64,000 nucleotides of DNA from Davidsoniella eucalypti (lineage: Eukaryota; Ascomycota; Sordariomycetes; Microascales; Ceratocystidaceae). Position numbers and translations under genes: made by a program. The stretch lies in the NCBI GenBank assembly GCA_004009845.1, contig RMBW01000039.1, forward strand, positions 186,001 through 250,000, given 5' to 3'. Below the pieces are notes generated by a model. It worked only from the letters and a program-made list of their open reading frames with translations, searched no databases and was not told the DNA's origin. Shown here one piece after another: positions 48,763-61,345 of this stretch (the first letter of the stretch is position 1; the number at the start of each line of letters is the position of its first letter).

Positions 48763-51274
48763 TGTGATGGATAGTGTAGTGTATTTTCCGTCTTGGTGTT
48801 TTCCGTATCGTTGGTACGGTTTATAGAAGAGGAAGACTTTGTTCCTTGCGACACCGAGGCTATCGAGAAAGTGAGAAGCGGAACGGAGGCCGGGAGGCGT
48901 AGATCGAGAGCGAAGTTGAGTGGGCAGAATGCAGGCTATGATCGGGACAGATCGCGGATGCGTGGCCAGAAAGAGAGAGAGAAAGCGGTCGAGCTTTTTG
49001 GGCTACACCTGGCAGATGCAGAATCACACGAAGATCGGCGGTGATGGGCTCAGCTGGCGGTTTCAGGGTAGCAAAAAAACAAATCCAAAAAATAGCCAGC
49101 TATCTAACTAGACCTCGAAGGGGGGGGAGAGGAGGGGAGACGATGAAAAGGCAAGAAATACGAAGCTTTGCAATGGCTTCTGTTTTTAAAGAAAGTTTAT
49201 CGACAGGTCTAAGAGAGCCAGGTCAATTGGTTAGATCCGAATCCAATTGCTCAGGAATGTTGCCAGCAGAGTGCGTAGAAAGGGAGAGATGATGGCTTGC
49301 TTGGTAGTTTGAAGTCGTAGCAATTGTGGAAGAGTGCTGCGCGGAAGACGTGCCCAGCAACAAAATGGCCAAATAGCGAAAGAAGATGGTGGTTATAATG
49401 AACGAACAGCGACAGAAGCAACTGACTAGGCTCCTCTTGCCCCTGGGCTAATCTGAAATATACCGACAGGACGCTAAGGATTTTTGATATAGTGTCGTGA
49501 TTTAGAGAACCACCAACTAGCATTCATTCATTTAGATCGATCAACTAGGCAAAGCTGTAGACTTTGCATCCATAAGCTCTCTGGTTGGTATATAGCTCAT
49601 GGCTTGTGAATAAAATATCTACGTACAACCAGCTATATCACGGTCTAGAATCAAAGCCTCAGAGCTTCGCTAACTCCAGGGCACAGGTCCAGAACACGAA
49701 GTCCAAAATGAAAGGAGATTACTTCTCAAGCGGCTTCTATTAAAGTTTAATGCTGCCTGTCTGCAGTGATAACAGCAGCAGGGATGAATAGTTATGCTGG
49801 TTAATTTTATCCCGCAACATAAAGATCACGTGACTTGGGATCAAGCAACTAAACTCGCTATTGCCAATACTTTTATTTTTATTTTAGGCTCTTGTAATAT
49901 CGTTATAGGCAATGGAATAGAAGCTTCATAGAACGCTGTGAGTACGAACATGGAGCCGCATAAAATCCCAGGGAGAGGCCAGATAATGCCTGCATTCTAC
50001 TTGTATATAATTTGCTTCTGTGATCGACGGTGGGCTTATTTGCCCATTACTGTTATATGATGTACGACTTGAACGTCTTGTCAGACGTTTATTACAAACT
50101 ACAGAGTAGATTTTATAGCACAAGAAACTCAAAATTATACATGACTACGGTCAGTTTTAAAAGATGAAATGTACCTATCAAAGTTGAAGCCACGGATGCA
50201 GCGTCCTAACCAAGAGCATTCTCCCAAAGAAGATTGCATTTCTGGATGAATAGGAGCATGAGGCACAAAGTAGTCTGACAAGATGATTCTCCAAGGAGGC
50301 TTCAGAGTAGAACTACCCTCAACGAGGAAAGATGAAGTCGGGCGTCATATTGAAAGTTCTAGCCAAAACGGATAGAGGATCGTCGACGAACACCGGATCT
50401 TGTTCTCTGCACACAGACTAGTCGACTCAAAACGGAGAAGCAATCAAGAGGCAACTTAAGAGTGTGCAGGCTAACAGATAGAAGACAGCAAGGCTGAATA
50501 ATTGCTTATACATCTGCTGTGAAAAGTCTATGGTTAGTTAACAAGGCGAGTTATATAAGACTCAATGACATGATCTTTAGTCCAGATAAAGATCGGGAGA
50601 TGCTGAACAGAATCATGTTTAGTTGATCGAAATAAGATCAAACTTTCTGATCGAATTGAAAGCCAAGTCTTGGATTGTACATGGCGATATCTTGGAAATA
50701 TTGAATGGTCGAGGATGTGAAAAGGGAAGAAAAAAAATTCTGTACGCGACAATATAAAAGTCATCCTTCTCACAAGCCCCACTTTTATCTAACCGCTTCT
50801 TCTCAATCATAGCTACATATAATGATAATGAAAGTAATGACAGTACGAAGCTCAATTCATAGGTGACTATGTGTAATTAAGACTACAATTAAGAGGATCA
50901 AGACTTGAGCACATCATTAAGTAGCGGCAGGTTGATATAACAGACTCTGAACGGCTAAACGCCGGTAACTGATATCACGTGCTGCACGATATAACTGACA
51001 ATTAGGGTTCTGATAGGGTCTAGCAAGTTGCCGTCATCCAACTACGTTAGACATTCAGCCTAGGAGAGCTTGAACGCGCACTGGAGTTGCCTGAAGCTTT
51101 AGTAGTAGAGCTCCAGCCTCGTGTGGTCCACAGAAGGCACCCTAAACCACCGAAGCAACATCACCACACGAAGCTACATATCTGCAAATTGCGCTGCACA
51201 GTCTTTGAAGACACTTATCTTGTTTCCTTTTTTCTTAGTGCTGTTTTTTATTGTACGATTTCCATTTCCGCAAC
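48763..51274. promoter_or_regulatory. Long divergent region between the GT34 gene and PRE8
   Basis: About 2.5 kb with no supported gene. CACGTG boxes lie at 49827-49832, inside the palindrome TCACGTGA, and at 50976-50981. A G-rich purine tract lies near 49119-49140. The last 120 bases before PRE8 are CT-rich. No tRNA or small RNA is recognised. Confidence 0.45.
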
Positions 51275-52405
51275 ATGGCTTACAACTTCTCCCTCACCAC
51301 TTTCTCCCCCAGGTAAAGCTCCCCGCACTACATCCCACTTCGAAAGACTCCAAGCTAACAATATGCAGCGGAAAGCTGGTCCAGATTGGTACGATCCGCC
51401 CACGGGAATCCACAGCCCAATGCACAGAAAGGCTATTCCGGAAGCCTTCTGATATGGCCTGAGACTAACATTTTTTACAGAGTATGCCCTCAATGCTGTG
51501 AACCAAGGTGTTACTGCTGTTGGTATCAAGGGTAAGGACGATGTGACCTTTCCCAGCTTTCCGGGTGCTGTAACTAATATTATATCACAATAGCTACCAA
51601 CGGTATCGTACTTGCTACTGAGAAGAAGTCTTCTTCGCCCCTCGCCGATCCCTCTTCGCTCACCAAGATCACCGACATTACTCCCAACATCGGCATGGTG
51701 TACGCCGGTATGGGTCCCGACTACCGTGTGCTAGTTGACCGCGCCCGCAAAGTATCGCACACAGGCTACAAGAGAATCTACAACGAATACCCACCCACAA
51801 GAATCCTGGTACAGGATGTTGCCCGTGTCATGCAAGAGGCGACACAGTCCGGTGGTGTGCGCCCTTACGGTGTTAGTTTGCTAGTTGCCGGCTGGGACGA
51901 AGGTATTCTCCCCGATGAGGAGGTCGAGGCAATGGCTGCCGGCAAGGCCTCTCCAGAGAAGAAGAAGCCTACTGGAAAGACTGGTGGTATTCTGAAAGGC
52001 GGTCCTATGCTTTACCAGGTCGATCCCTCAGGTAGCTACTTCCCGTGGAAGGCCACTGCCATTGGCAAGTCTGCCCCCCAGGCTAAGACGTTCCTTGAGA
52101 AGCGGTATTCCGAGGATCTCGAGCTGGAAGATGCTATTCACATTGCTCTCCTGACACTCAAGGAAACAATCGAGGGCGAGATGAGCGGCGAGACCATTGA
52201 ACTAGGTGAGTTGTGCCATTGTCCTAATCATCTTGGTCTTTGCAACCAGAAATATATTGAAATAGCTAACATATATTACTCTATAGCTATCGTTGGCCCC
52301 CCTGCCGACCATCTACTAGGCATCGAAGGCGTTGCGGGTACACGGGGACCTCGGTTCCGGAAGCTATCGCCCCAAGAGATTGATGACTACCTCACAAACC
52401 TCTAA
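51275..52405 (+). CDS. PRE8: 20S proteasome subunit alpha-2
   Basis: Structural alpha-ring subunit of the 20S proteasome. Five exons keep phase: 51275-51312, 51369-51388, 51481-51531, 51594-52205 and 52287-52405, giving 279 aa. The N-terminus MAYNFSLTTFSPSGKLVQIEYA is the alpha-subunit signature and is assembled over two introns, one exon being only 20 nt. Further landmarks are NGIVLATEKK, GMVYAGMGPDYRVLVDRARK, RPYGVSLLVAGWDEG, PMLYQVDPSGSYFPWKATAIGKS and FLEKRYSEDLELEDAIHIALLTLKE. A Lys/Gly/Glu-rich insert of about 30 residues (EEVEAMAAGKASPEKKKPTGKTGGILKG) explains why it is longer than yeast Pre8 (250 aa). Such inserts occur in other filamentous ascomycetes. Confidence 0.96.
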
Positions 52406-52689
52406 GTGACCGATATGTAATCGGCATTCATTAATGAAATGACGTTATGGCTTCTTATTTTTATTGGAACTGAGGAAAATGAATAAATAATCACATCAGC
52501 ACGCAAGCAAAGCAATTATCACATCCTGTTCAAGATGGGTCTTAGTATATACATGTCCATGCTAACAGTCCTCGCTCGTGTCCGAGTACTATCTCGCATT
52601 CCAAAGTTGGCTTATATATAGATTATAGCGTGTCAGATTTAATTGTGACTAACAAGGGAGTACACATATAAACTTTGCTAATTGATACG

Positions 52690-54380
52690 CTACCTCTCTG
52701 TAAGCACAAGCGACGAGTAAGGCCCAGCATGAACAGATCGTACTATTTCCCCTTCGCCAACATTAACTCGCAGTGGCGTCCATCCATCAATCCACTCCTC
52801 TGAGGCATCACCACCGTCATGGCACGGCAGCATGCGTCCTAGCTGACCGTTTCGATTGCTGCCTCGCCCTAAAACCTGGCCATCGACAGTCAACACAAGC
52901 ATATGGCGAGAGCCCAATGCCATATCAGCAACGTCGGAATCGAGATCTAGCGGGGTTGGTTCGGACCAAAGTTCATCCATGACTGGCTGTTGGCCAGGAC
53001 GACCACCCCATACATAGAGATCGCCGCCTTCCGTCAACGCAGCTAATGTGTAGCCACCGGCATCTATAGCTTTGATTCGGCCGGTGGGGAGGTCATCTAG
53101 CATCGCCATCTTACATAAGTGCTTTTGTTGTTGATGACGCCCCTGAGTGGTACTAGTAGAAGGGGGAGCTGTGATGGGAACAGCGTTCTTGGCTTCCTGG
53201 CTGTTGCTCTCCGCATTGGGTGTATCAGTGAATTCAGAGTTCCCGAGGCAGCTTGGATACCGGATATCGCCATAAACCCAGACGGAGGAGTCATCTAGCA
53301 GCATCAGAATCCCGGCATCATATGTTGACATTTGCAAGATTGTACGGATGCCTAGGTTAGTGCTGGGATCTAAATTCACTGCATCACATACACTTGACAG
53401 CTTTATGGGATCTTGTCCTGCTAGAGAAGGTATGTTAGTGCATTGGTAAGTAGCCAACGATAGGCGGCATTTGTGACTATCTAGTGTCAACAGAGATGTA
53501 TCTCATAGCACTGTACGAGAAGGAGCCCGAGTCAAAGTTGACACCTGATGTCTAGCGCATCCCCTTGCGGGCGTTGATAGTCACTTTTCTGCATAGGTTA
53601 GGCGGCCAGATTGGAATCTTATTATTCACCCCCTTCGATGCTCCGCGGGGCCCCGAAGTAGCAGCCGGGTACACTGGACATGATTTTCATAAGTGGACAA
53701 ATCATGCTTGATGTGAAAGGTGTAGCGTTGTAACGTACCGTGGACGCTGTAGCTGATGCCATGACAGGAATCGCAAGTTGAGTTCAGATTCCCGACAATC
53801 GATGGCGGTGAGATCTGATCTGGAGCTAAACCGGCTATCACCAAAGAGAAATCCTTGTTCACTACTAGTCCATTTTGATAGTTAGAATCATAATTCAAGA
53901 GGATCCAACAAGTGTGTTTATGTCTAGGCACCAGAATAAAAAATATATCTCTTTCTAGTTTGACAGCTGACTGGCATATGGAATTCCTGTGTAGTGACAA
54001 AGAACCAACTATCCTTGTTTAGGCCGTTCCGCTCTAAATACAAGCTGCAGATAAGCTACATTGTAACTACGGGAGAATAATAAAATGGAAATGTACAGAT
54101 ATGCATGTAGATACAGAGTGGCATACATAATCCTTTAGAGATTATCGGTGTTGTTTCAATATAAGCAAGATAAGTGGGTTGGTGACATACCTAGGGTATA
54201 TGTAAGCCGGGCTGTGACTAATTCGAGATTGTCTGAAGGGCCCAAGACGCGGGCAAAGTCGATGAAGTCCACAGGTTCATCGAGGGATTGCACATCTGAA
54301 GATGGTAATTTGCCGGCCTGGGCAGACGCAAAGTCCAATTGGCCCCAGGCATTATGACCGGAAGCATAGAGTGTTTTCAT
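52690..54380 (-). CDS. RCC1-repeat protein (ATS1-like), gene model tentative
   Basis: Minus-strand exons 54380-54191, 54008-53739 and 53420-52690 keep phase and give 396 aa, but the introns (182 and 318 nt) are long for this genome and a further exon may be missing. RCC1 blades are visible at the start (MKTLYASGHNAWGQLD) and end (TLAALTEGGDLYVWGGRPGQQPV; DMALGSRHMLVLTVDGQVLGRGSNRNGQLG; VRSVHAGPYSSLVLTE). The middle exon has no clear blade. Beta-propellers of this type act as GEFs or scaffolds; yeast Ats1, of similar size, works in tRNA wobble-uridine modification. Assignment to Ats1 is only by size and repeat pattern. It lies 285 bp from the PRE8 3' end, convergent. Confidence 0.65.
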
Positions 54381-54457
54381 AGCGGTGGTACAGAATATCA
54401 ACAGATATAATATATTGATATGGCGATAAAACCAAGGCAAAAGTGTGGATAACCCAA

Positions 54458-54772
54458 TCAAATTTTCCTAGTGGGGAAAATTCTAGCAACGACGGACATT
54501 CTAGAATTTGAACCTGTTCCTATAGTGGCCAAATGGGTTGTTGTCAGACAGATGAAGAAACTGACGAAGAAATGGATTCTGCTGGTAACGCCGAGGCCAA
54601 TGACATCACAGCCGAGTAGCGCAGTTGCGATGTTTGGCTGCCTGGTTTCACACAGTAAATTCAGTTGGGTGAACAACCGGTCCGTCACACGTGATTCGAA
54701 GCGCCCGAGTACGGCTTTAGTTTTCACGTCGAAAATGACTGCGGTGCATCGGGAGGAGAAATGCAAGAGCAA
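54458..54772 (-). CDS. Possible small hypothetical protein or missed exon
   Basis: A 104-codon minus-strand frame whose first 70 codons read like folded protein (AVIFDVKTKAVLGRF, LFTQLNLLCETRQPNIATALLGCDVIGLG) rather than low-complexity noise. It lacks a clear ATG at its start, so an upstream exon would be needed. A plus-strand frame (54471-54875) overlaps it completely. I do not recognise a family, and the case is weak. Confidence 0.2.
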   Translation of the reverse strand: MLLHFSSRCTAVIFDVKTKAVLGRFESRVTDRLFTQLNLLCETRQPNIATALLGCDVIGLGVTSRIHFFVSFFICLTTTHLATIGTGSNSRMSVVARIFPTRKI

Positions 54773-55626
54773 ATACGACGTCGTCTATCTATCTAATCTA
54801 CATAGATTGGATCCATTTGCTCTACCGGCCATGCGCAGAAGGAACAGAGACAGACGCCGTGCTGAGCTGGTCTGAGCTGTTCTGCGCCGTACCAGATCGT
54901 GGCGGCCAATACAAAGCTGCTATATAGCCGCTTCCAGGCGCGAGTCCGACTCTGTTGCGGCTTTAGAGCAAAATGGCCAGTCGGTTAGCTTGAGGACAGC
55001 TCCGTGGCAGAGGCTAGTGAAACCCTTAGCTGGTGGCTGTATATGTAAGCGGTTCTAACGGGCCAATCAATTACCGGAAAGAGGGGCATTTTGGCAGTTC
55101 TGGACGTGCTCCCGCATACAGCTTTTTCAAGTTTATGACTAGTCAGCTCTGCTCACGGCCATTCTGAATCAAGGCCAGGCAGCTCGGAGCAGTATACATA
55201 GGCAATGCGAACATCTCGCTCTTCTTCTTTCTTGTTTTCTCTCCATGCTATACTGTCCCATATGTATCGTCTCAGACTGCTGCTGCTTGTTCGTTGCGTC
55301 TAACAGTCAGCGCCACCTGCTCACCTACTAACTCCAAAACAAGCATCACTTGCACTGTAACCAACATCCCTTGCTAGGCTTTTCTATCAGCTCGCCTCCA
55401 GCTTCCAACTGCCACTACCATTAGGCAGATACACTTCTTTATTCTTTCCTCCCTCACCTACAACCCAGTCCTGCACGGTATAACTATTATTCGTACCCCT
55501 CTACACCCAAGTCTACACGCCCTTCCCTGACAAAGTCTCTAGCCTGCGTGCAAGGGTAAGCATTCATCATCACTACCGAATAGTCTACCGGCGACGCAAC
55601 TACCGTCATTCCGGGCACAAGGCGCC
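54773..55626 (+). promoter_or_regulatory. Promoter and leader of the Dicer-like gene
   Basis: Non-coding. From about 55200 it is CT-rich with short C/T tracts up to the start codon at 55627, typical of a fungal leader. A CACGTG lies just upstream at 54688-54693. Confidence 0.5.
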
Positions 55627-58600
55627 ATGTCTACCACGTCCGACTATAGCTCAGATGACGGGCAGCCCAGTCCTCGCTATGACGAGCCCCGAGTTGAGGG
55701 CGTCGCGCCGCTCTCTCCCAAGCCGCCTCGTTCTTATAGTCCCAGTCCGCCGCCCCACAAACGCCAGCGACTAGACAGCTTGTCTGTAGGTGAAATCACC
55801 GAGCAGCTCGATTCTGCGCCTACCAACACCATGACTGCCAGAGCTTATCAGCTGGAGATGTTCGAGGCTAGTCTGAAACGCAATGTTATTGTGGCTGTAT
55901 GTACTGCTCCAGACTATTGATCCTCGTATATCTATACTGACAATATTTCTTTTCCAGATGGACACGGGAAGCGGCAAGACCCAAGTGTAAGTCTCTCTTA
56001 CTCCAAGTTCTCTAGGTGGCATGTATTGACCGGTTTACAGTGCAATCCTCCGTCTACAACAGGCAATGGCAGACACCGAACTAGTAAGCAAATCCAACCC
56101 ATCTTGTCTATGTATCTATCCATGACTACTGGCCATACTGACTCTGTCTAGACTGCCTGGTTCCTGGCCCCAACGGTCTCTCTTTGTATGCAACAGTACG
56201 ATGTGATCCAGCAACAGATACCGTCTGTGAAATGCAAACTTCTGTACGGCAGTGACGAGATCGAGTCCTGGTCCAACGAAAGAACCTGGAACGATGCTCT
56301 CAGGGGCGTCCGGATCATTGTCTGCACTTATCAGATTCTATGCGATGCTCTAGACCACTCCTTCCTAAAGATGTCTGAAATTGCTCTACTCGTCTTTGAT
56401 GAAGGTGAGTCCCCGCAAGCACAAGCTAATCTATCCTTTCTCATGTAACCAACAATATATAATAGCTCACAACTGCGTTGGTAACTCACCTGGCGCAAAG
56501 ATCATGCGCAATCACTATCACCATCACAAGGCCCAGGGCAATCCAGTCCCGGCTATTCTTGGTCTGACAGCCAGTCCCAGTATGGATGCCAATGTTGACA
56601 ACGTCGAGCAACTTGAGAAGATCATGGATGCTATCTGCTCATCGCCCAAAATCCACCGCGAGCAACTACTTACCAAAGTCAACCGGCCTATACTAGAGAC
56701 CCTGAAGTTCCCCCAGGCCGACATGGTGTCCCAAATAACGTCACCTGTCCTCACGTCTCTCAGCACACTGTTCAGCAACTACAATATCAACAATGATCCC
56801 CGGGTCGTCCGCTTGAGATTTGAGGATAAAGAGTCTAGCCGGATGAAACTCAAGGCCATCGCCGAACGCCACGACACTTTCGTCCAGCGTCATATGCGGA
56901 CGACCGCCCGAAAGGTCGATGTGATATACGAGAATCTTGGCATCTGGGCTGCCGAGCAGTATGTTTCAGAAGTCTTCCGTGTTTACCAGCTTGGTGCGGG
57001 ACGACTAGATCGCAGTTTACGTAGCCAGGAGCGTATCTATCTAGCACATGTCTCCAAGGATGTCGTGATCTGCGAACCCCGCATAGAAGATCTCGGGCCG
57101 AGCACCATGGCATCTAAGCTGTGCCAACTCATCAACTATCTTGCCAACGTGCCCAAGGACTCGCAGGGCATTATCTTTGCCACCGAGCGCAACACGGTTG
57201 CTATACTAGCGCACATCTTGTCTATCCACCCTCTGATCGCCGCCAAACACACCGTCCGTATAGTTGTCGGCGCCAGCCAAGAGCGCAATACTTCGGAGCT
57301 CTGGGACTTGTCCTATGACCACAGACTAGGCATTGATGCCTTACAGCAGTTCCGGGAGAGGAAGGTCAACCTACTGGTGGCCACCAGCGTTCTTGAAGAA
57401 GGCATCGATGTTCCAGCCTGCAACCTTGTCGTATGTTTTGACCCGCCGCAGGACTTCAAGTCTTTCATTCAGCGTCGAGGCCGCGCGCGCAGCAAGAAGT
57501 CAGCGCTTGTGCTTCTTATTCCTGACACCCAAGAGGCTGCCCAAGACTGGGAACATCAGGAGGACCATCTCAGGATGCTGTACCTAGACGAAGACCGCCA
57601 TAACAGCCGCATCCAACAACTAGAGCATGTCGCCGAGTTCGAAGAGTCAGCCAAGGTGTTGGAGCAGGCGTTCATCGTGCCTGGAAGTGGTGCCCGTCTA
57701 GACTTTGAAAACGCCAAGGCCCATCTCTACCATTTCTGCGCCGTCTTGGGATCCAACGAATTTGTGGACGCGCGCCCCGAATTCATATACAAAGAAGATA
57801 CAGTCGATGACACCACTTCCACGTCTGCTACTGTTATCCTACCGCCATTTCTGCCGTTCGAATACCGCAAGACTTCAACTGTCACAGTATGGATGTCTCA
57901 ACGCAACGCCAGCAAAGAAGCTGCCTTCTTGGCCTACAAGAAACTATACGAGGGCGGCTTCATCAACGAAAACCTACTGCCCTTTACCGGGAAGGAGTTC
58001 TCCGTGCCCATTGTAGAGCGTTCAGCTGTTGAGGTTGTTCCTGGGCTTTTCTCTCCATGGCCTAGAGTAGCCCAGCTGTGGAACGAAGTTGACGTCACGT
58101 ACACATACATACTCAAGGTTCGTGGGCCTAACGGATATATCGGCGGTTCCCACTTTATGTCTCTACCAGAAGAGCTGCCTATACTCGACAGTTTCACGGT
58201 CTATCTAGATCACGCAGTCACTGCCGAGGTCGAAATCACCAAGTCCGACGAAGCCTTCTTTACAGCGTATGCCCGGGAGCACAACCACGCTTTGCCGCTT
58301 GTTTCCATGGCGTTTGGTCACCAGAGATGGGCCGAAAAGAAGGACAACGGCGGAAGTATCATCGCGTTCTTTTCCAAGGATCGCACAATCAGGATGAAGG
58401 ACATTGGCAACACAGAGCTCTTCCCTGAAGACTTCACGGCCAAAAAATACCCCGCTATATTGCGAAACTTGCACCATAGGCCGTACCAGTTCCATGATTA
58501 TCTGCCAGTCCGGCCTATTCCAGAGCATGTCCAGAAGCGTTTCTCTGACATTCTCGATATCCCGGAAGATTGTCCCTATGTCTCGATTCTTGATCCATAC

Positions 58601-60204
58601 AACAGAGCCGACTTTCTCCATCCTATATCGGATCCACCGGCGCCACCACCAACAAAGAGATACAAGCGAGTTCTTCCTCTTCCCTTGCTCACAACAGACG
58701 ACATTCCCTTCGAGTTTGCCGAGTTTGGAAGACTCGTGCCGTGTATCCACCACGAAGTCAAGGTTCGGCTGTTGGTGAAGCATCTTTGTGAAACGATTCT
58801 AGCGCCCATACAGTTCAAAAATATGAGTCTTGTCCGGGAAGCTCTGACTTCCCGTGCCGCAGTTGAAGCCGTTGATTACGAGCGTATCGAGTTTCTTGGA
58901 GATTCGCTGCTCAAGCTCTTCTCCACCATAAATGTCATGGCCGAAAGTATGTCCTTTTCGATTCTGTATCCTACCATCCAGCCAGCAAATACATAGTACT
59001 AACAGTTCCAATAGAAATCGATTGGCCGGAAGGATATCTGACCTTCTACAAGGATGGCATCGTTGCCAACTCGCGCCTACAAAAGATCTGCATCGACCAG
59101 GATTTGGCACAGTTCATCATGACCTCTAGCTTCACGGCTCGGAGATGGACGCCGATTCTAATCGACGAACAGCTGAATGCGGCAGATCCTCCAGAGCGGA
59201 CAGTGTCAACCAAGACACTTGCTGATTTCATTGAAGCACTTATTGGTGCTTCATACATCGACGGCGGCCATAGCAGCGTTCTACAGTGTCTGAAGGTTCT
59301 CTGGGGAGATACTCAGAGCTGGCACATGCCATCGTACTGTCGTAACAAGCTCTTCGAGGATGCCGCGGATATACCTCTACCAAAGAATCTCAAAAACCTG
59401 GAGATGCTGCTCGGCTATGCTTTCGAGAAGAAGTCTCTGATCGTCCAAGCAGTTACGCATGCAAGCTTCCTATCTTCCAACTCATGGGAGAGGTCCTTGG
59501 AGCGTCTCGAATTCCTAGGCGATGCTATTCTCGACGACATCATCGTTAGGAGACTATATGCGTGGGAGCCTCTGTTGTCCAACGCAGACATGCACACGCT
59601 CAAGACGGCACTAGTCAACGGCGATTTCCTAGCCTTCCTCTGCATGTATTACCGTCTCCGTACTGAAGACGGTTCTGGCTCACCTATCTGGTGCTTTATC
59701 CGCTACTCATCCATGTCCATGTCTTCCATCATTAAGCAAACCAGGACACGCTTTGACGAAATGAAGGGTGAAATCATGACCCAGCTACAGACCGGCAGAC
59801 AGTACCCGTGGGATCTTCTTGCCCGTATGCAGTCGCACAAGTTCTACTCGGATGTAGTAGAAGCTGTAATTGCGGCTCTATACCTCGACTCTGGTAGTAC
59901 GGAGCCATGCAAGGCCTTTTTGGAGTCCATGGGTGTCTTCAAGCTTCTAGAGCGCTTGATTCACGACAAGGTACATGTGATTCATCCTAAGGAGTACCTA
60001 CCCAAGATTGCCGGCAACAAGGCGGTCACGTATGATACGGAACGACGCAATACAACTGATGGCCTGTTTTTTAAGTGTACGGTTACCGTCGGCGATGAGG
60101 TTTGGGCGGTTATTGATGACGGCGTGGATTCTTCGGAAGCTAAAGTCAGAGTAGCCAAGGCGGCTGTGGATAACTGGAGGGCGAAACGGGTTCCGATCGA
60201 ATAG
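55627..60204 (+). CDS. Dicer-like ribonuclease (fungal DCL, probably Dcl2 type)
   Basis: Cuts double-stranded RNA into small interfering RNAs for quelling and antiviral silencing. Six exons keep phase: 55627-55896, 55958-55986, 56041-56083, 56152-56404, 56466-58946 and 59015-60204, giving 1421 aa. After a disordered Ser/Pro N-terminus come helicase motif I MDTGSGKT (91-98), DEAH (197-200, formed across intron 4), GLTASP, the C-terminal helicase lobe with ATSVLEEGIDVP, and motif VI QRRGRAR from residue 534. A Dicer dimerisation fold (about 610-700) follows. RNase IIIa has ERIEFLGD from 1004 and DFIEAL; RNase IIIb has ERLEFLGD from 1188 and DVVEAV, so the acidic residues of both sites are kept. 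The tail (about 1340-1421) resembles a dsRNA-binding fold. No PAZ domain is evident, as usual in fungal Dicers. The Dcl2 label rests on length and the lack of a Cys/His-rich tail. Confidence 0.95.
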
Positions 60205-61345
60205 TTGGGTGTTTTATCCAGCACATGGCGTACATAGTGTTCACAGTCATAATGTTTTAAAAAGTTGCTAAAGAGTTAAATGAAACATATACTATATATC
60301 TTCGATATAACATGGTAGCACAACAATTAACTAACTCACAAACTCACCGGCTACCAAACCCGGCCATCCGTCCAAACTCAACGTCATCATTGCATGTTAA
60401 GTTGAAGATATCTAGACGTAAATGATCGAGTACTACCATAAATAATTGCTGTTAGTAATACCAGGTCGGTTATCAGCTCCGCTCGAGTTTCAACATCAGT
60501 CATACTTGAGTTAAACATGATATACTACAAAATGATGAAACTCTTTCTTACCCTTCTTCCTGTTCTTAGGTAGATATAAAGGTCATGGTGGATGATAGGG
60601 TGTAGAAACTTAGACCTTGTACCAGTTTGATTTTCAAAAAAAGAGTAGGCGTTAGAATACTAGTCTAGGTATATCTTTTTCTTCATTCTTGGATGTCTAC
60701 TTTCGGTTATCTCACTCCAGTCCATTGTCATGTTTTGGCAGAAGCAGTCAACTGACGTCATCTTCTGAACAACTCCCTACTGGTAAGCAGACACTGGCTC
60801 TCGGTACGTGGTTTTAGCCTTTCTCTCGGAGTTGTTCGTTGTGACACTCTTATAGGCACACTTACGTATTCTTAAGATAGTATGTGGGAACAGAAGCTTT
60901 CTTAGGGGTTTATGTATAACCTTTAGTTCCGTGTCCTTGGCAGTATTCTACATGATCACCAAACTACAACTATATATGAGATATGTAGCAACTCAGTGGC
61001 AACGTTCCTTTGACTAGTCATAAGCCCTACACCCATATAGACCAGTACGTTAACAATAGCCATATTTTTTTTATCAAAGTCTCTATTTCTCATTTCTAAC
61101 TGCCTGTTAGGGTAGTAGCATTGGAGGCCAACAACAATAACAACAGCGTTCAAAAGCATGACTGACCTCAGTCTGGCTTGGCTTAGCATCTACCTGAACC
61201 ACTAACTTGATACGGCCCCGGATTCGTCACCGGACACATCATTAGCATCCCCCACTCGATACGCACATAGAAAAAACCGCAGAAATCACGGCGTCAGCCT
61301 TTATATATAGAGATAGTAGTAACTTTAACGGATTAAGTAATATCA
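60205..61345. other. Intergenic downstream of the Dicer-like gene
   Basis: AT-rich, no supported gene. It presumably contains the DCL 3' UTR and the upstream region of the tRNA gene. Confidence 0.5.
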
